Shown here in pieces: positions 18,975 through 28,460 of a DNA stretch of 64,000 nucleotides. Position 1 is the first letter of the stretch; each line of letters begins with the position of its first letter. Under the pieces are notes generated by a model. That model saw nothing but the letters and a program-made list of their open reading frames with translations, was not told the origin of the DNA and did no database searches. Source of the DNA: Ignavibacteriales bacterium (GTDB taxonomy: Bacteria > Bacteroidota > Ignavibacteria > Ignavibacteriales > Melioribacteraceae); the NCBI GenBank assembly GCA_026390795.1, contig JAPLFG010000003.1, forward strand, positions 2,232,001 to 2,296,000. Reading direction: 5' to 3'. Position numbers and translations under genes: made by a program.

Positions 18975-19916
18975 TCATTTTGTAAAAGTATAGATCAACA
19001 AATTCAGTATTCCAATTGCCGTCGCGAATAAAAGGTATTGCGGAATATTCTTCATCTTAAATCGCGATGTTATTGTTTCGACAATTGCCAAAGTTAGAGA
19101 TAGAATGATACTACCTACTATAAAAATTACTATTCCGAGCACATAACTTTTAGCGCTGAACGGATAGAAAAATGATATCTCAAGAATGGCATAAATAAAT
19201 AGTTTTATATAACTCGCGTATAAATAAAGGAACAAATCTAATCCGGAATTATCCAGAATCATCACTTCATGAATCATTGTAAGTTCAAGATGTGTATTCG
19301 GATCATCAACCGGCATTCGTGAACATTCGGTTATTGCGAGTATGAAGGCGGAGATCGAACATATTATTATAAAAACGATGTACGAAATATTATCTAATCT
19401 AATCGAATGATAGATATCATAAATAGAAGTTAGCCCGCTTATAAATGCGACACTTCCGAGAGTGAAAAAGAAAATCGGCTCGGCAAACAGTGCAAATGTC
19501 GCTTCACGTGAAGCGCCCATTCCTTCAAATGAACTTCCGATATCCATAGCCGCTAATATTTGGAAGAATCTTGCAAGTCCCAGCGTATATGCGAATAAAA
19601 TTATATCACCGTTAAAACTGATCAACGGTTTCCAATAACCGATTGGAAGCATCGCGGCTGCAACAATAATCACAATAAAATTTATGAGTGGCGAAATCTG
19701 ACTTATAAAAGATGAACTCTTTGCGTTGATTGTTTCCTTTTTGAAAAGCCGAAGCAGATCATAATACGGCTGCAAAATTGGAGCGCCAATTCTGCCTGTC
19801 AAAATTGCTTTTTGTTTGTTGATAAAACTGGCGAATAAAGGAGCAATTCCGATGATCACAAAAATTGATATTAGTCCTTGTAAAACTTCTATATCCATAA
19901 GAATGCTATGAAACAA
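18975..19916 (-). CDS. Ehr membrane subunit, HyfC/HycD type (NuoH-like)
   Basis: The 313-residue protein has eight helices and the NuoH family signatures: RIGAPILQPYYDLLRLFKKE in the first cytoplasmic loop, ECSRMPVDDPNTHLELTMIHE (the acidic loop that faces the hydrophilic arm) and a matching C-terminal half. It anchors the catalytic arm to the membrane arm and carries the charged path linking redox change to ion pumping. The gene overlaps the end of HyfB by 28 bases and is followed by HyfE after one base. Confidence 0.9.
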   Translation of the reverse strand: MFHSILMDIEVLQGLISIFVIIGIAPLFASFINKQKAILTGRIGAPILQPYYDLLRLFKKETINAKSSSFISQISPLINFIVIIVAAAMLPIGYWKPLISFNGDIILFAYTLGLARFFQILAAMDIGSSFEGMGASREATFALFAEPIFFFTLGSVAFISGLTSIYDIYHSIRLDNISYIVFIIICSISAFILAITECSRMPVDDPNTHLELTMIHEVMILDNSGLDLFLYLYASYIKLFIYAILEISFFYPFSAKSYVLGIVIFIVGSIILSLTLAIVETITSRFKMKNIPQYLLFATAIGILNLLIYTFTK

Positions 19917-21880
19917 TAAATTATTATTATAACTAAAATGAAAGCGATGTAATACCTAATATCGGTCTGGCTTAGAAATTCTATTTTAGAAATCATTTTT
20001 CTCAAAAGATTGTACCCCGGTAGAATCATTTTGCTGTCAACTAAATCAGAGGAGTGACTTTCAAAACTAGATGGCTTGGGAAATACATGTTTTGATGAAT
20101 CGACTTTTTTATTATAGAGTAAAATAGTTTTAGGAATAGTATTGAGTTCATCTGCAAAGGATGATGCTGTGTATTGCATTCTTGGACTTTGATTTTCATA
20201 TCCGCATCCCCAGGCTGCCGAAGTTCTTCTTCCATACTTTTTCTGAATTTTGGCTTTTGCTAAATACAAAAGAACAACACCTAATGAAATTGAAGAAAAA
20301 ATAATCGTAATAGAGAGCCAATTCATATCTAATAGTGCGGATGAGGAATTTACGGGTACAAAACCATTGCTGATTACTTTATTTACTATTCCTATAATTG
20401 GCTGCGGGTAAAATCCAATTGCAATACAAAGTAACGCTAAAATTCCGAGAGAGATGTAATCAAAAACCGATGTGTGAAAATGCTTTACTTCTTTTCTTTC
20501 GGTTCCTAAAAACATTGTGGAATTAATTTTTGTAAAACAAGCAACTGCCAATCCGCCAACGAAAGCAAGTCCAACAACAAACAATAACATTAAAAGCGGA
20601 TAGTAATTTTTTAATTCTTTAGCAGTTTGGAAAAATCCGGTATATATAATGAACTCTGAAATAAATCCGTTAAACGGGGGAATGCCGCTGATTGCTATTG
20701 AGCCAATTAAGAAAAGTATGGCTAAATATTTTGCCCGATGAACAAGTCCACCCATCAATTCAATATTTCTTGTTCCCAGGTTTTGATAAATTACACCGCT
20801 GCCAAGAAATAAAAGACTCTTGAATATTGCGTGATTCAATGTATGCAGAAGAGCGCCGCCAAAACCGAGCACTGCTATTACAGGCAAATTATTTGCCGAA
20901 CCGATAAAACCGATACCGATACCGATTCCAATAATGCCGATATTTTCAATCGAGTGATAAGCGAGCAGTCGTTTAATATCATGCTGGGCTAATGCGTACC
21001 ACACTCCAAAGATTGCACTGAAGATACTTACAACAAGAATCAGCCAGCCGCACCATTCCGGAATTGGTTTTAAAAATTGAAATGTTCTAAGTATTCCATA
21101 AATGCCGGTTTTGATAATAACACCGGAAAGGAAAGCGCTCAACACAGTTGGAGCAATCGGATGAGCTTGCGGCAGCCAAAAATGAAACGGCATGAATCCC
21201 GCTTTTATACCAAAACCGACAAATGATAAAAGGAAAAGAATGGGAATAATGGTGGTCGTCGCTTCTGTTAAGTGATAATCGCTTAAAAACCAGCTGCCGG
21301 TTTGATGGTGAAGTAAAAAGAAAAAAATGTAAAGAATAAATACTAAAACGTGAGAGGCAACAAAATAATAAAAACTTCCTTTCTGAACTTCTTCTTTCTC
21401 TTTCTCCAACATCATTCCAAGGTAAGCCGACATACTCATGACTTCCCAGATAACAAGAAAGAGGATAGCTTGATTAGCAATTACAACAAACTGTGTTGAG
21501 ATAAGAATAATTGCGAATAAAACAACGAAACTTTTTACAGACCGCTTCTGATCAATGTAGTGCTGAAGGTAAGAGAAGTTATAGATAACAGTTGGTATCG
21601 CTACAAGCTGAATGATAAATAAAAAATAAAGTCCTAATCCATCCAGCCTGATCCAATTATTAAATAGCAAAGCTTCATTGCTTGAAAGCGGCATAGAAGA
21701 AAAAAGTCCGGATGATAAAGTTGAGGTGAGTCCTAATACTAACCCAACAAGCAGAATAATATTTGATGTTATAAATGATTTCTTTTCGTTTTTGAATACA
21801 GCCAGTGGAACAATCGCCAAAAATTGAATGACAAATGCCGGAATAAATAAATAATTCCCAAGTGTTAATAAGTTATTCAT
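19889..21880 (-). CDS. Ehr antiporter-like membrane subunit, HyfB/HycC type
   Basis: The 663-residue protein is the larger NuoL/M-like subunit. It has the helix-5 glutamate in LFLVIWEVMSMSAYLGM, the broken-helix lysine in FGIKAGFMPFHFWLPQAHP, the second lysine in LSGVIIKTGIYGILR and the histidine segment LLAYHSIENIGIIG, so the ion channel residues are kept. The tail has WGCGYENQSPRMQYTASSFA, diagnostic of HycC/HyfB rather than NuoL, and ends in a last helix. It follows the EIIA regulator after six bases and is the first structural gene of the complex. Confidence 0.9.
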   Translation of the reverse strand: MNNLLTLGNYLFIPAFVIQFLAIVPLAVFKNEKKSFITSNIILLVGLVLGLTSTLSSGLFSSMPLSSNEALLFNNWIRLDGLGLYFLFIIQLVAIPTVIYNFSYLQHYIDQKRSVKSFVVLFAIILISTQFVVIANQAILFLVIWEVMSMSAYLGMMLEKEKEEVQKGSFYYFVASHVLVFILYIFFFLLHHQTGSWFLSDYHLTEATTTIIPILFLLSFVGFGIKAGFMPFHFWLPQAHPIAPTVLSAFLSGVIIKTGIYGILRTFQFLKPIPEWCGWLILVVSIFSAIFGVWYALAQHDIKRLLAYHSIENIGIIGIGIGIGFIGSANNLPVIAVLGFGGALLHTLNHAIFKSLLFLGSGVIYQNLGTRNIELMGGLVHRAKYLAILFLIGSIAISGIPPFNGFISEFIIYTGFFQTAKELKNYYPLLMLLFVVGLAFVGGLAVACFTKINSTMFLGTERKEVKHFHTSVFDYISLGILALLCIAIGFYPQPIIGIVNKVISNGFVPVNSSSALLDMNWLSITIIFSSISLGVVLLYLAKAKIQKKYGRRTSAAWGCGYENQSPRMQYTASSFADELNTIPKTILLYNKKVDSSKHVFPKPSSFESHSSDLVDSKMILPGYNLLRKMISKIEFLSQTDIRYYIAFILVIIIIYCFIAFLWI

Positions 21881-21886
21881 TGATCA

Positions 21887-22561
21887 TTATTTTTCTTTGT
21901 CTCTCGTTTCTTCAATTTTACTTATTATATCTAAAATCTCTTGATAATTAAGGCGGTTTTCCAGAGCGAAGCGGAACGTTTCCTTTGACAATAAGAAACT
22001 CAAATGTGCAATCAAGCTTAAGTGTTGTTTAATTGTCTGCGAAATCAGAAGTATAAGGGTGTGCACCGGCTTGCCGTCAATCGATTTCAGATCGAGTGGT
22101 TTCTTCGGAAAGAAAAAATTTATGAGCGGTTTATTTTTACCTACCATTAATGGAACTCTCGGATGCGGCAGACTAATTCCGTTTCCTATTGCGGTGCTCA
22201 TTAATTCTTCTCTATTCTTAAGGAGCTGAATTATTATTTCCCGGTCTACGTTTTTTTCAAAATCAATTTTAGAAATCATTTGTTCTATATAAGATGTTTC
22301 CGAGAAAGTGCAGTTGTAATGAAATGATTCCCTGTCAAGCAAAGTATTTAGAGCTTTTATATGATATTCGCTTAATTTCTTATGGTCGGAAACATTGATC
22401 GGAAAATTACGCCCAAGAGCCCATTCAATAATCTGATGTTTATTAAAGAATACTTTTTCGTGAAGTATCTGGAAGGGGATCTCTTTCTTCTTAACTAACA
22501 GTTGAATTTCTTTTTCCGGTAGAATCAGCAGATGCGAAATATCTTTTATTGTAAGGTCCAA
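21887..22561 (-). CDS. HTH-EIIA (PtsN-like) regulatory protein
   Basis: The 224-residue protein has two parts. Residues 1-50 resemble an excisionase/MerR-type helix-turn-helix (TIKDISHLLILPEKEIQLLV then VFFNKHQIIEWAL). Residues 80-220 are a fructose/nitrogen-type PTS EIIA domain with the phosphorylatable histidine in ISLPHPRVP and the segment KPVHTLILLISQ. No sugar-transport IIB or IIC gene is near, so it is a regulator, not a permease part. It starts with TTG at 22561 behind GAGATGAGAG and leads the Ehr operon, six bases before HyfB. It may tie complex expression or activity to phosphotransfer state; that is inference. Confidence 0.82.
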   Translation of the reverse strand: MDLTIKDISHLLILPEKEIQLLVKKKEIPFQILHEKVFFNKHQIIEWALGRNFPINVSDHKKLSEYHIKALNTLLDRESFHYNCTFSETSYIEQMISKIDFEKNVDREIIIQLLKNREELMSTAIGNGISLPHPRVPLMVGKNKPLINFFFPKKPLDLKSIDGKPVHTLILLISQTIKQHLSLIAHLSFLLSKETFRFALENRLNYQEILDIISKIEETRDKEK

Positions 22562-22604
22562 TCTCTCATCTCAATTAACGTTAGTTTCATTTAGAATTAT
22601 TTCA

Positions 22605-22764
22605 AACGGGTTGTGTTAATTAAAAAATTTAGTGTAACAAACTGTTGAAACTGTTAAAAAAACTGTTTCATTGATTAACCCCGCGATTAATCGCGGGGTT
22701 AGAAACATAAAGCATAATGTTAGAACCGTTTTAACGGTGTACATACTAATTCATACAACGGGTT
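22605..22764. repeat. Interspersed hairpin-rich repeat, copy 1
   Basis: This 160-base unit recurs at 26773-26931 in the same orientation. Its ends are imperfect inverted repeats (AACGGGTTGTGTTAATT against the complement of AATTCATACAACGGGTT, 13 of 17). Inside are a perfect 24-base palindrome at 22677-22700 (arms AACCCCGCGATT) and a second one at 22725-22738 (ACCGTTTTAACGGT). It lies between the SulP stop (8 bases away) and the EIIA start, so it would be transcribed and could end or attenuate the upstream message. It resembles MITE or REP/BIME-type elements moved by a transposase encoded elsewhere. Confidence 0.85.
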
Positions 22765-22771
22765 ATTTCAA

Positions 22772-24487
22772 TTACTCTTTCATCTCTCTTTTAACGTGTG
22801 GTACAAAATCTTTTGGCCTTCCTAACATTGGAAGTCCAAGAATTTCTCGCGCATGGTCTAAAGCGTCATCAATGTTTCCGTAAATATTTTCTTCTCCTAC
22901 TAAATCAAAGATACCTGCTTGTGTCATCGCATACAATGGCTGTGTATGAACTCCCGAAAGGATTATGTGAGTTCCCTGCTTCTGGGCATCATTATAAAAG
23001 TCTTTAATTGTCTGCAGTCCGGTTGCATCAACCGCAGGAACATTTCTCATGCGGATAATTCTAACTTTCGGAGGTTCTTCAATTACACGCATTTCTTCTT
23101 TGAATTTAGAAGCGGCGCCAAAGAAGAAGGGACCATTAATTTCGAAAACTTCAACCCCAACCGGAATTAATTTTTTATCTATTGCATTAGCATCGGGCAG
23201 ATCATCCTCATCTTCTAATTCCCTTGTAATGACGCTTACGTTGGAAACTTCTGCCATCCGTTTCATAAAGAGTAATACAGCCAAAACCATCCCGATCTCG
23301 ATTGCGATAGTTAAATCAAAAATTACAGTTAAGAAGAATGTTGTGAGCAAAACTATAATATCACTCTTTGGACTTTTCAAAAGTGTTTTAAATGCGTGCC
23401 ATTCACTCATATTATAAGAAACTATAACAAGAATTGCCGCCAACGTTGCCATAGGTATTAACTTGGCATAACTGCCAAAGAAAAGCATAATTAGTAATAA
23501 AGTAATTGCGTGAATAATTCCGGCTACCGGTGTTCTTCCGCCGTTTTTAATATTTGTTGCTGTTCGTGCAATAGCTCCTGTAGCTGGAATCCCGCCAAAG
23601 AGAGGCGTAACAATATTAGCTAAACCCTGTGCTATCAATTCCATATTACTACGATGCTTCCCGCCAATCATACCGTCGGCAACTACAGCAGATAATAAGG
23701 ATTCAATCGCGGCAAGTAATGCAATTACTGTAGCGGGGGCAATCAAATTTTTAATAAGAGTTAAATTAATTGAGATTAGGTGAGGCGCAGGTAAGTTTGA
23801 AGGAATTTCGCCGTATTTACTTCCAATTGTATCAACCGGTAAATGAAACACCATGACTAGAACAGTTGCTACAATTATTGCAACTAATGAACCCGGTATT
23901 TTGTGTGTAAGTTTAGGCCAGAAAATCATTATTAATAATGATAGTAGCGCAATTCCTAATACGTAATAATTAATTGTTGGAACTGCACTAAAATATGCAA
24001 ACCATTTTTCATGAAACTCTGAAGGCATTTCTTTTATTTGCAATCCGAAAAAATCTTTTATCTGTGTTGAAAAAATTAATAAAGCTATACCGCTGGTAAA
24101 GCCAACAACGACGGGATAAGGAATAAATTTAATTAAAGAACCAAATCGTGCGAATCCCATAATCACTAAGATAATACCTGCCATTATAGTCGCAATGGTT
24201 AATCCTGTTACCCCGTAATTCTGTATTATTCCATAAACAATAATGATGAAAGCTCCGGTTGGTCCTCCGATTTGCACACGACTTCCGCCAAATACCGAGA
24301 TTATAAATCCGGCTATAATTGCGGTAATGATTCCTTTCTCCGGAGTTACCCCGCTTGCAATTGCAAAAGCAATTGCCAATGGAAGAGCTACAATTCCAAC
24401 AATAACTCCTGCGGTTGCATCTGCAATGAATTGTTTTTTATTATAATCTTTTAACGTCGTGAAAAGTTTTGGCTTTAATATTGGCAT
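22772..24487 (-). CDS. SulP family anion transporter with STAS domain
   Basis: The 571-residue protein has the SulP membrane domain (about residues 10-410) with [20 protein letters not shown] and the anion-site region [20 protein letters not shown], plus a C-terminal cytoplasmic STAS domain (about 435-550) with [17 protein letters not shown], where Thr occupies the phosphorylatable position. SulP carriers move sulfate, bicarbonate or dicarboxylates with H+ or Na+. An ATG at 24487 (one codon after a TTG) has AAAGGAT upstream. It runs in the same direction as the Ehr operon, with only the hairpin repeat between. Bicarbonate is an attractive substrate beside an anaerobic energy complex, but sulfate is equally possible. 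Confidence 0.9.
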   Translation of the reverse strand: MPILKPKLFTTLKDYNKKQFIADATAGVIVGIVALPLAIAFAIASGVTPEKGIITAIIAGFIISVFGGSRVQIGGPTGAFIIIVYGIIQNYGVTGLTIATIMAGIILVIMGFARFGSLIKFIPYPVVVGFTSGIALLIFSTQIKDFFGLQIKEMPSEFHEKWFAYFSAVPTINYYVLGIALLSLLIMIFWPKLTHKIPGSLVAIIVATVLVMVFHLPVDTIGSKYGEIPSNLPAPHLISINLTLIKNLIAPATVIALLAAIESLLSAVVADGMIGGKHRSNMELIAQGLANIVTPLFGGIPATGAIARTATNIKNGGRTPVAGIIHAITLLLIMLFFGSYAKLIPMATLAAILVIVSYNMSEWHAFKTLLKSPKSDIIVLLTTFFLTVIFDLTIAIEIGMVLAVLLFMKRMAEVSNVSVITRELEDEDDLPDANAIDKKLIPVGVEVFEINGPFFFGAASKFKEEMRVIEEPPKVRIIRMRNVPAVDATGLQTIKDFYNDAQKQGTHIILSGVHTQPLYAMTQAGIFDLVGEENIYGNIDDALDHAREILGLPMLGRPKDFVPHVKREMKE

Positions 24488-24765
24488 CAATATCCTTTGT
24501 AGAAAATATGTTTCTGAAAAACGAGTGCAAATTTACTCATATAGTTAAATAAATGCTTTAATGATTTGGAATTCACAAAATTACCGGATTAACCTTAGTC
24601 TGCTTAATAAAAAATTTTTATTTGTATTTTTAATTAGGAAAAAAATGTGTGATGACTATTAACGAGGCGCCCACGTTTTCATTGAGGTGTGCGAAGCGAA
24701 GTTTAATATTCAAAAAATGAAATAAATTTTAAGACACTTATAAGATCATAAAAAGGAGTAATGAA

Positions 24766-25761
24766 ATGGAATACAGATATCTTGGCAATTCCGGATTAAA
24801 AGTATCAGCTCTTTCCTTCGGAGCGTGGGTTACATTCAGCGATCAGGTCGGAGAAGAAGTTGCGTGCAAATGTATGAAAGAAGCCTATGATGCAGGAGTT
24901 AATTTCTTTGATAATGCCGAAGTTTATGCGAACGGTGAAGCTGAAATAATGATGGGAAACATCCTAAAAAAGACCGGCTGGAAAAGATCTGATCTGATTA
25001 TTTCAACAAAATTATTCTGGGGCGGAAAAGGACCGAACGATACTGGACTTTCAAGAAAACATATTATCGAGGGAGCTGATGCAGCATTGAAAAGATTACA
25101 GCTTAATTATGTTGATCTGATCTTCTGTCACCGCCCGGATTTTCAAACACCAGTTGAGGAAACCGTGAGAGCAATGAATCACGTAATAAATCAAGGTAAG
25201 GCCTTGTACTGGGGAACGAGCGAATGGCCGGCGGAAAGAATTCTTGAAGCATACGATATTGCCAGAAGGGAAAAATTAATACCGCCTTTGATGGAACAGC
25301 CGGAATACAATATGTTCCGACGGGATAAAATTGAAAAAGAATTTCTTCCGCTCTATGAAAAATTTAAACTCGGAACAACAATTTGGAGTCCGCTTGCAAG
25401 CGGCGTATTAACAGGAAAGTATAATAACGGAATGCCGGATGCTACGAGACTATCGCTTCAAAGTTATGAATGGCTTAAAAATAATATATTCAATGAAGAA
25501 GGGAAGAAACGAATTGAAAAAGTAAAGAAGCTTGAACCGTTTGCAAAAGAGGTTGGAATTACACTTGCAGAGATGGGATTAGCATGGTGCTTAAAAAATC
25601 AAAATGTAAGCACAGTAATAACAGGTGCATCCAAACCTGAACAGGTAAAACACAATATGAAAGCGCTCGATGCTGTTCCAAAACTAACAGATGATGTTAT
25701 GAAAAAAATTGAAGAGATAATTCAGACAAAACCAAAACTTGAATTTGACTGGAAAGGATAA
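24766..25761 (+). CDS. Aldo/keto reductase, Kv-beta/YghZ type
   Basis: The 331-residue TIM-barrel oxidoreductase begins MEYRYLGNSGLKVSALSFG. The catalytic tetrad is visible: Asp and Tyr in FFDNAEVYANGEAE, Lys in LIISTKLFWGG and His in DLIFCHRPD. NADPH-binding residues lie near the end (ITGASKPEQVKHNM). The NDTGLSRKHIIEGADAALKRL segment and overall length match the Kv-channel beta-subunit/YghZ branch, which reduces aldehydes such as methylglyoxal with NADPH. ATG at 24766 is seven bases after AAGGAG. It is a single-gene unit, with a convergent gene downstream. Confidence 0.9.
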   Translation: MEYRYLGNSGLKVSALSFGAWVTFSDQVGEEVACKCMKEAYDAGVNFFDNAEVYANGEAEIMMGNILKKTGWKRSDLIISTKLFWGGKGPNDTGLSRKHIIEGADAALKRLQLNYVDLIFCHRPDFQTPVEETVRAMNHVINQGKALYWGTSEWPAERILEAYDIARREKLIPPLMEQPEYNMFRRDKIEKEFLPLYEKFKLGTTIWSPLASGVLTGKYNNGMPDATRLSLQSYEWLKNNIFNEEGKKRIEKVKKLEPFAKEVGITLAEMGLAWCLKNQNVSTVITGASKPEQVKHNMKALDAVPKLTDDVMKKIEEIIQTKPKLEFDWKG

Positions 25762-25892
25762 TTCTCCATCTCATAAAAAATCACAAGTATTGCTAATAAA
25801 ATAATGCGATAGGTATCAAAAAATACTTTATTATCAATACAACACGTAAGCTTGCTTGTGAATGGAAGTGTACTAAAAAATTTAGAAGTCGC

Positions 25893-26657
25893 TTAACGTA
25901 GACTTTGATTATTTTTTTTACCGGCATCTAGCTGCTGAATTTCGATAGAAAACGATTCGAGCTTAGAGATTGTGTATTCTTTTACCTCATGTTTCTCCCG
26001 TTTGGTATTAAGAATTACTCCAACTTTTAGATTGTTCTTGTTTGATAATTCTTTGTGCTTAATAAAAGAAAATACAGTACCGAGAAGTGATTGTAAAAGT
26101 CTTTTTAAATCTCCTACACCGGCTTTTGTTATTTCTTTGAAATCATCTTCGTCAATTAATACGGCACGCAACGATTTCGATCCATCATTTAATGTGTCAA
26201 ATATTTCATTTACCAATCTTTGTATGAATTTTAGAATATCCTCCTTCTCAAATTTTCTCTCTACAGAAATGGTCTCTTCAAAGTATGCTTTCATTTTAAG
26301 ACTCAGCATAAAATCTTTTATACCGGCTTTACTATCTTCAGAAACTTCTCTCTGAAATAAATATTTAAAATAAATTTCAATACTCTTTTCTTCCCGCCTA
26401 ATAGAGCCGTTCGCATTAAGTTGTATCTGGGTAAATGCATTAAAAACAAGATTAAAATTAATTTGATCATGAGAGTATGAAATAGTGGAATTTTCTGGAT
26501 CGATATTTTTTAAGTTAATCGAATCTTTCGAGATTTTTTTCACATCAGAGCGAATATCTTGAAAGATCTCCTTTGAATCAGCAATTTTTGTTTTTTGTAA
26601 TTCAAGCAAAGATTGCTGTATAGCTTTTATCTGGCTGGAATCGATTTTTACATTCAT
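25893..26657 (-). CDS. Hypothetical protein, 254 residues
   Basis: I do not recognise this protein. It is soluble, without signal peptide or membrane helix, and charged. The N-terminal third has helix-forming segments (IDSSQIKAIQQSLLELQKTK) and a beta-rich stretch (STISYSHDQINFNLVFNAFTQIQLN); the middle is helical and acidic; LKVGVILNTKREKHEVKEYTISK suggests more strands at the end. It ends with a lysine/asparagine-rich tail. Some of this resembles surface-appendage or flagellar-region hypothetical proteins, but no motif supports a call. The upstream side holds the second copy of the interspersed repeat. Confidence 0.65.
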   Translation of the reverse strand: MNVKIDSSQIKAIQQSLLELQKTKIADSKEIFQDIRSDVKKISKDSINLKNIDPENSTISYSHDQINFNLVFNAFTQIQLNANGSIRREEKSIEIYFKYLFQREVSEDSKAGIKDFMLSLKMKAYFEETISVERKFEKEDILKFIQRLVNEIFDTLNDGSKSLRAVLIDEDDFKEITKAGVGDLKRLLQSLLGTVFSFIKHKELSNKNNLKVGVILNTKREKHEVKEYTISKLESFSIEIQQLDAGKKNNQSLR

Positions 26658-26772
26658 AAGAAGAATTTTCTTTTATTATCGGTAAGAAATCAAAGAAGTG
26701 TAGCGCAAAAATAATATGAGTTGTTTTTTAAATTGCATGCGGTTTAAAAACGTAATGCTATTTAACTGTAAT

Positions 26773-26931
26773 AACGTGTTGTGTTAATTAAAACATATAT
26801 TCTACTAAACTGTTGAAACAGTTAAAAAAAGATTGTTTCATTTTAACCCCGCGATTCATCGCGGGGTTAAAAACATAAATCACAATGTAGAACCGTTTTA
26901 ACGGTTTACGTTCTAATTCACACAACGGGTT
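26773..26931. repeat. Interspersed hairpin-rich repeat, copy 2
   Basis: This 159-base copy of the element at 22605-22764 fills much of the 352-base gap between two divergent genes. The outer ends AACGTGTTGTGTTAATT and the complement of AATTCACACAACGGGTT agree at 15 of 17 bases. Three internal hairpins are intact: 26808-26823 (AACTGTT/AACAGTT), 26845-26868 (arms AACCCCGCGATT, one central mismatch) and 26891-26906 (AACCGTT/AACGGTT). Divergence from copy 1 sits mostly outside the hairpins. The remaining bases of this gap carry the promoter of the MscS-type channel gene. Confidence 0.85.
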
Positions 26932-27009
26932 GTAATAATATTCTTTAATATATTATTTTGATAATGTTAAAGGCATTAAAAGTGTTGATACCTGTATTGG
27001 GAGATAAAA

Positions 27010-28419
27010 ATGATCATTTCAAAGAACAAAATCGTAACAGTTTCTCTAGTACTCTTTTCTATTACATTATTTTCTATCATCAGCGGATTCTTCAAGATAT
27101 CCAGCAGTATTAATTCGGGTCTGGATATGGACGGTATATTTTATTATTCGACCAATATTATTTTGTGGCTTTCAGGTGCTTTACTGTTTAATACTTTTAT
27201 GCACAAAATTATTTGGGGCAAAATTTTTAAAACTTCAGCAGGTTCCAAAACACTTGGACTAATTGAGGACCTAACCGTTACCTTAATATATCTTATAGCA
27301 TTGTGGATCATAATTGTCGAAGTTTTTGATCAACCATTGACTTCTTCTCTAGCTGTTACATTTTTAATTCTCCTAGTGGTTATAACTTACTTAAGACCGA
27401 AAATTCTAAAGTACTTCAGCAAAGAATTTATAAGTACAACAAGACCATTTAAAATTGGAGATTGGATAAAACTTATAAATAAAAATGGTATTGATATAAT
27501 TTTTGGTGAGGTAATTCATTTTGATAGAATGGCAATCCAATTGAAAAGCGAAAGGGATACCTTCCTTTTATTCCCCAATAACCTGCTAGACGAATTTATA
27601 ATAGAAAATTACAGCAGAATTAAAAAAGAAAATCGATTTAGTGTAGTAATAAAATTAAACTCTGGTTTATCAATAGAAAGAGTCAAAAGAATTTTGTTTG
27701 CTAGTACCAAGCAGGCAATTTTAGAATTAAATAATCATGTTGCTGCTCAGCCGCAAATTATCGTAGGCAAAATGATGAAGAATACTATTGAATATAAAGT
27801 CAATTTTTGGATAATTCCGTGGAAACCCAACTCACCAGAAATTGCTACTGATTTTGTCCTGACTCAAATAATTAATAACCTAAAAATTGCCGGCATAAGA
27901 TTGGGGGCAAAGACTGATGAACCGGAAACTCATATTATTGAGAATGTTGCTCTTTTTGATTCATTAAGTGAAGAAGAATTGGAAAAACTTCATACGGAAT
28001 CAAAGCGGGAATTTTATACTGAAAGAACCACAATAATTAGGCAAGGGGAGAAGGGAAATTCCATGTACATTCTTGCCGAAGGATTATTAAAAGTATTCAT
28101 AAAAGCGGATAAGAATACAGATGAAGAAATAGAAGTTGGAATGATTACCCCGGGTCAATTTTTTGGAGAAATGTCTTTGTTCACCGGTGAAGAAAGATCT
28201 GCAACAATCTTAACTGAAACGGATTCTATTGTGGTTGAAATTACCAAAGATTCGTTAAAAAAGATTTTAGAAAACCGGTCGGAATTAGTTAATGAATTTG
28301 CTAAAATTATTGCCGAGCGGCAGAGTGGTAACATTCAAAAGTTGGAACGTTATAAGATCAAAGACGACTCATTTATCAAGAAAATTATTGTTAAAATAAA
28401 ATCCTTCTTTGAATTATAA
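27010..28419 (+). CDS. MscS-type channel with C-terminal cyclic-nucleotide-binding domain
   Basis: The 469-residue protein has four likely membrane helices (about residues 7-27, 45-65, 80-100 and 108-126), an MscS beta domain (TRPFKIGDWIKL, then LFPNNLLDEFIIENYSR) and an MscS C-terminal region to about residue 300. Residues 315-450 are a CRP-like cyclic-nucleotide-binding domain whose phosphate-binding cassette reads FFGEMSLFTGEERSAT, with the ligand-contacting Glu and Arg kept. This is the bacterial cyclic-nucleotide-gated (bCNG) branch of the MscS superfamily, thought to gate with cAMP or cGMP in the inner membrane. ATG at 27010 follows GGGAGAT. It is monocistronic. Confidence 0.88.
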   Translation: MIISKNKIVTVSLVLFSITLFSIISGFFKISSSINSGLDMDGIFYYSTNIILWLSGALLFNTFMHKIIWGKIFKTSAGSKTLGLIEDLTVTLIYLIALWIIIVEVFDQPLTSSLAVTFLILLVVITYLRPKILKYFSKEFISTTRPFKIGDWIKLINKNGIDIIFGEVIHFDRMAIQLKSERDTFLLFPNNLLDEFIIENYSRIKKENRFSVVIKLNSGLSIERVKRILFASTKQAILELNNHVAAQPQIIVGKMMKNTIEYKVNFWIIPWKPNSPEIATDFVLTQIINNLKIAGIRLGAKTDEPETHIIENVALFDSLSEEELEKLHTESKREFYTERTTIIRQGEKGNSMYILAEGLLKVFIKADKNTDEEIEVGMITPGQFFGEMSLFTGEERSATILTETDSIVVEITKDSLKKILENRSELVNEFAKIIAERQSGNIQKLERYKIKDDSFIKKIIVKIKSFFEL

Positions 28420-28426
28420 ATATCAC

Positions 28427-28455
28427 TTGACGAATTAATTATATTTATTTACAAG
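28427..28455 (+). promoter_or_regulatory. Candidate sigma-70-type promoter before the tandem repeats
   Basis: TTGACG at 28427-28432, a 17-base spacer and TACAAG at 28450-28455 place a transcription start close to 28461, the first base of the first C-rich repeat unit. The match to the -35 box is 5 of 6 and to the -10 box 4 of 6. It lies eight bases after the channel gene's stop and no coding frame follows, which favours a non-coding transcript. Confidence 0.4.
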
Positions 28456-28460
28456 AAATA

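Noticed and set aside
23049-23417. 122-codon plus-strand frame opposite the SulP gene
   Set aside because: It mirrors the STAS-domain coding strand and has no start signal.
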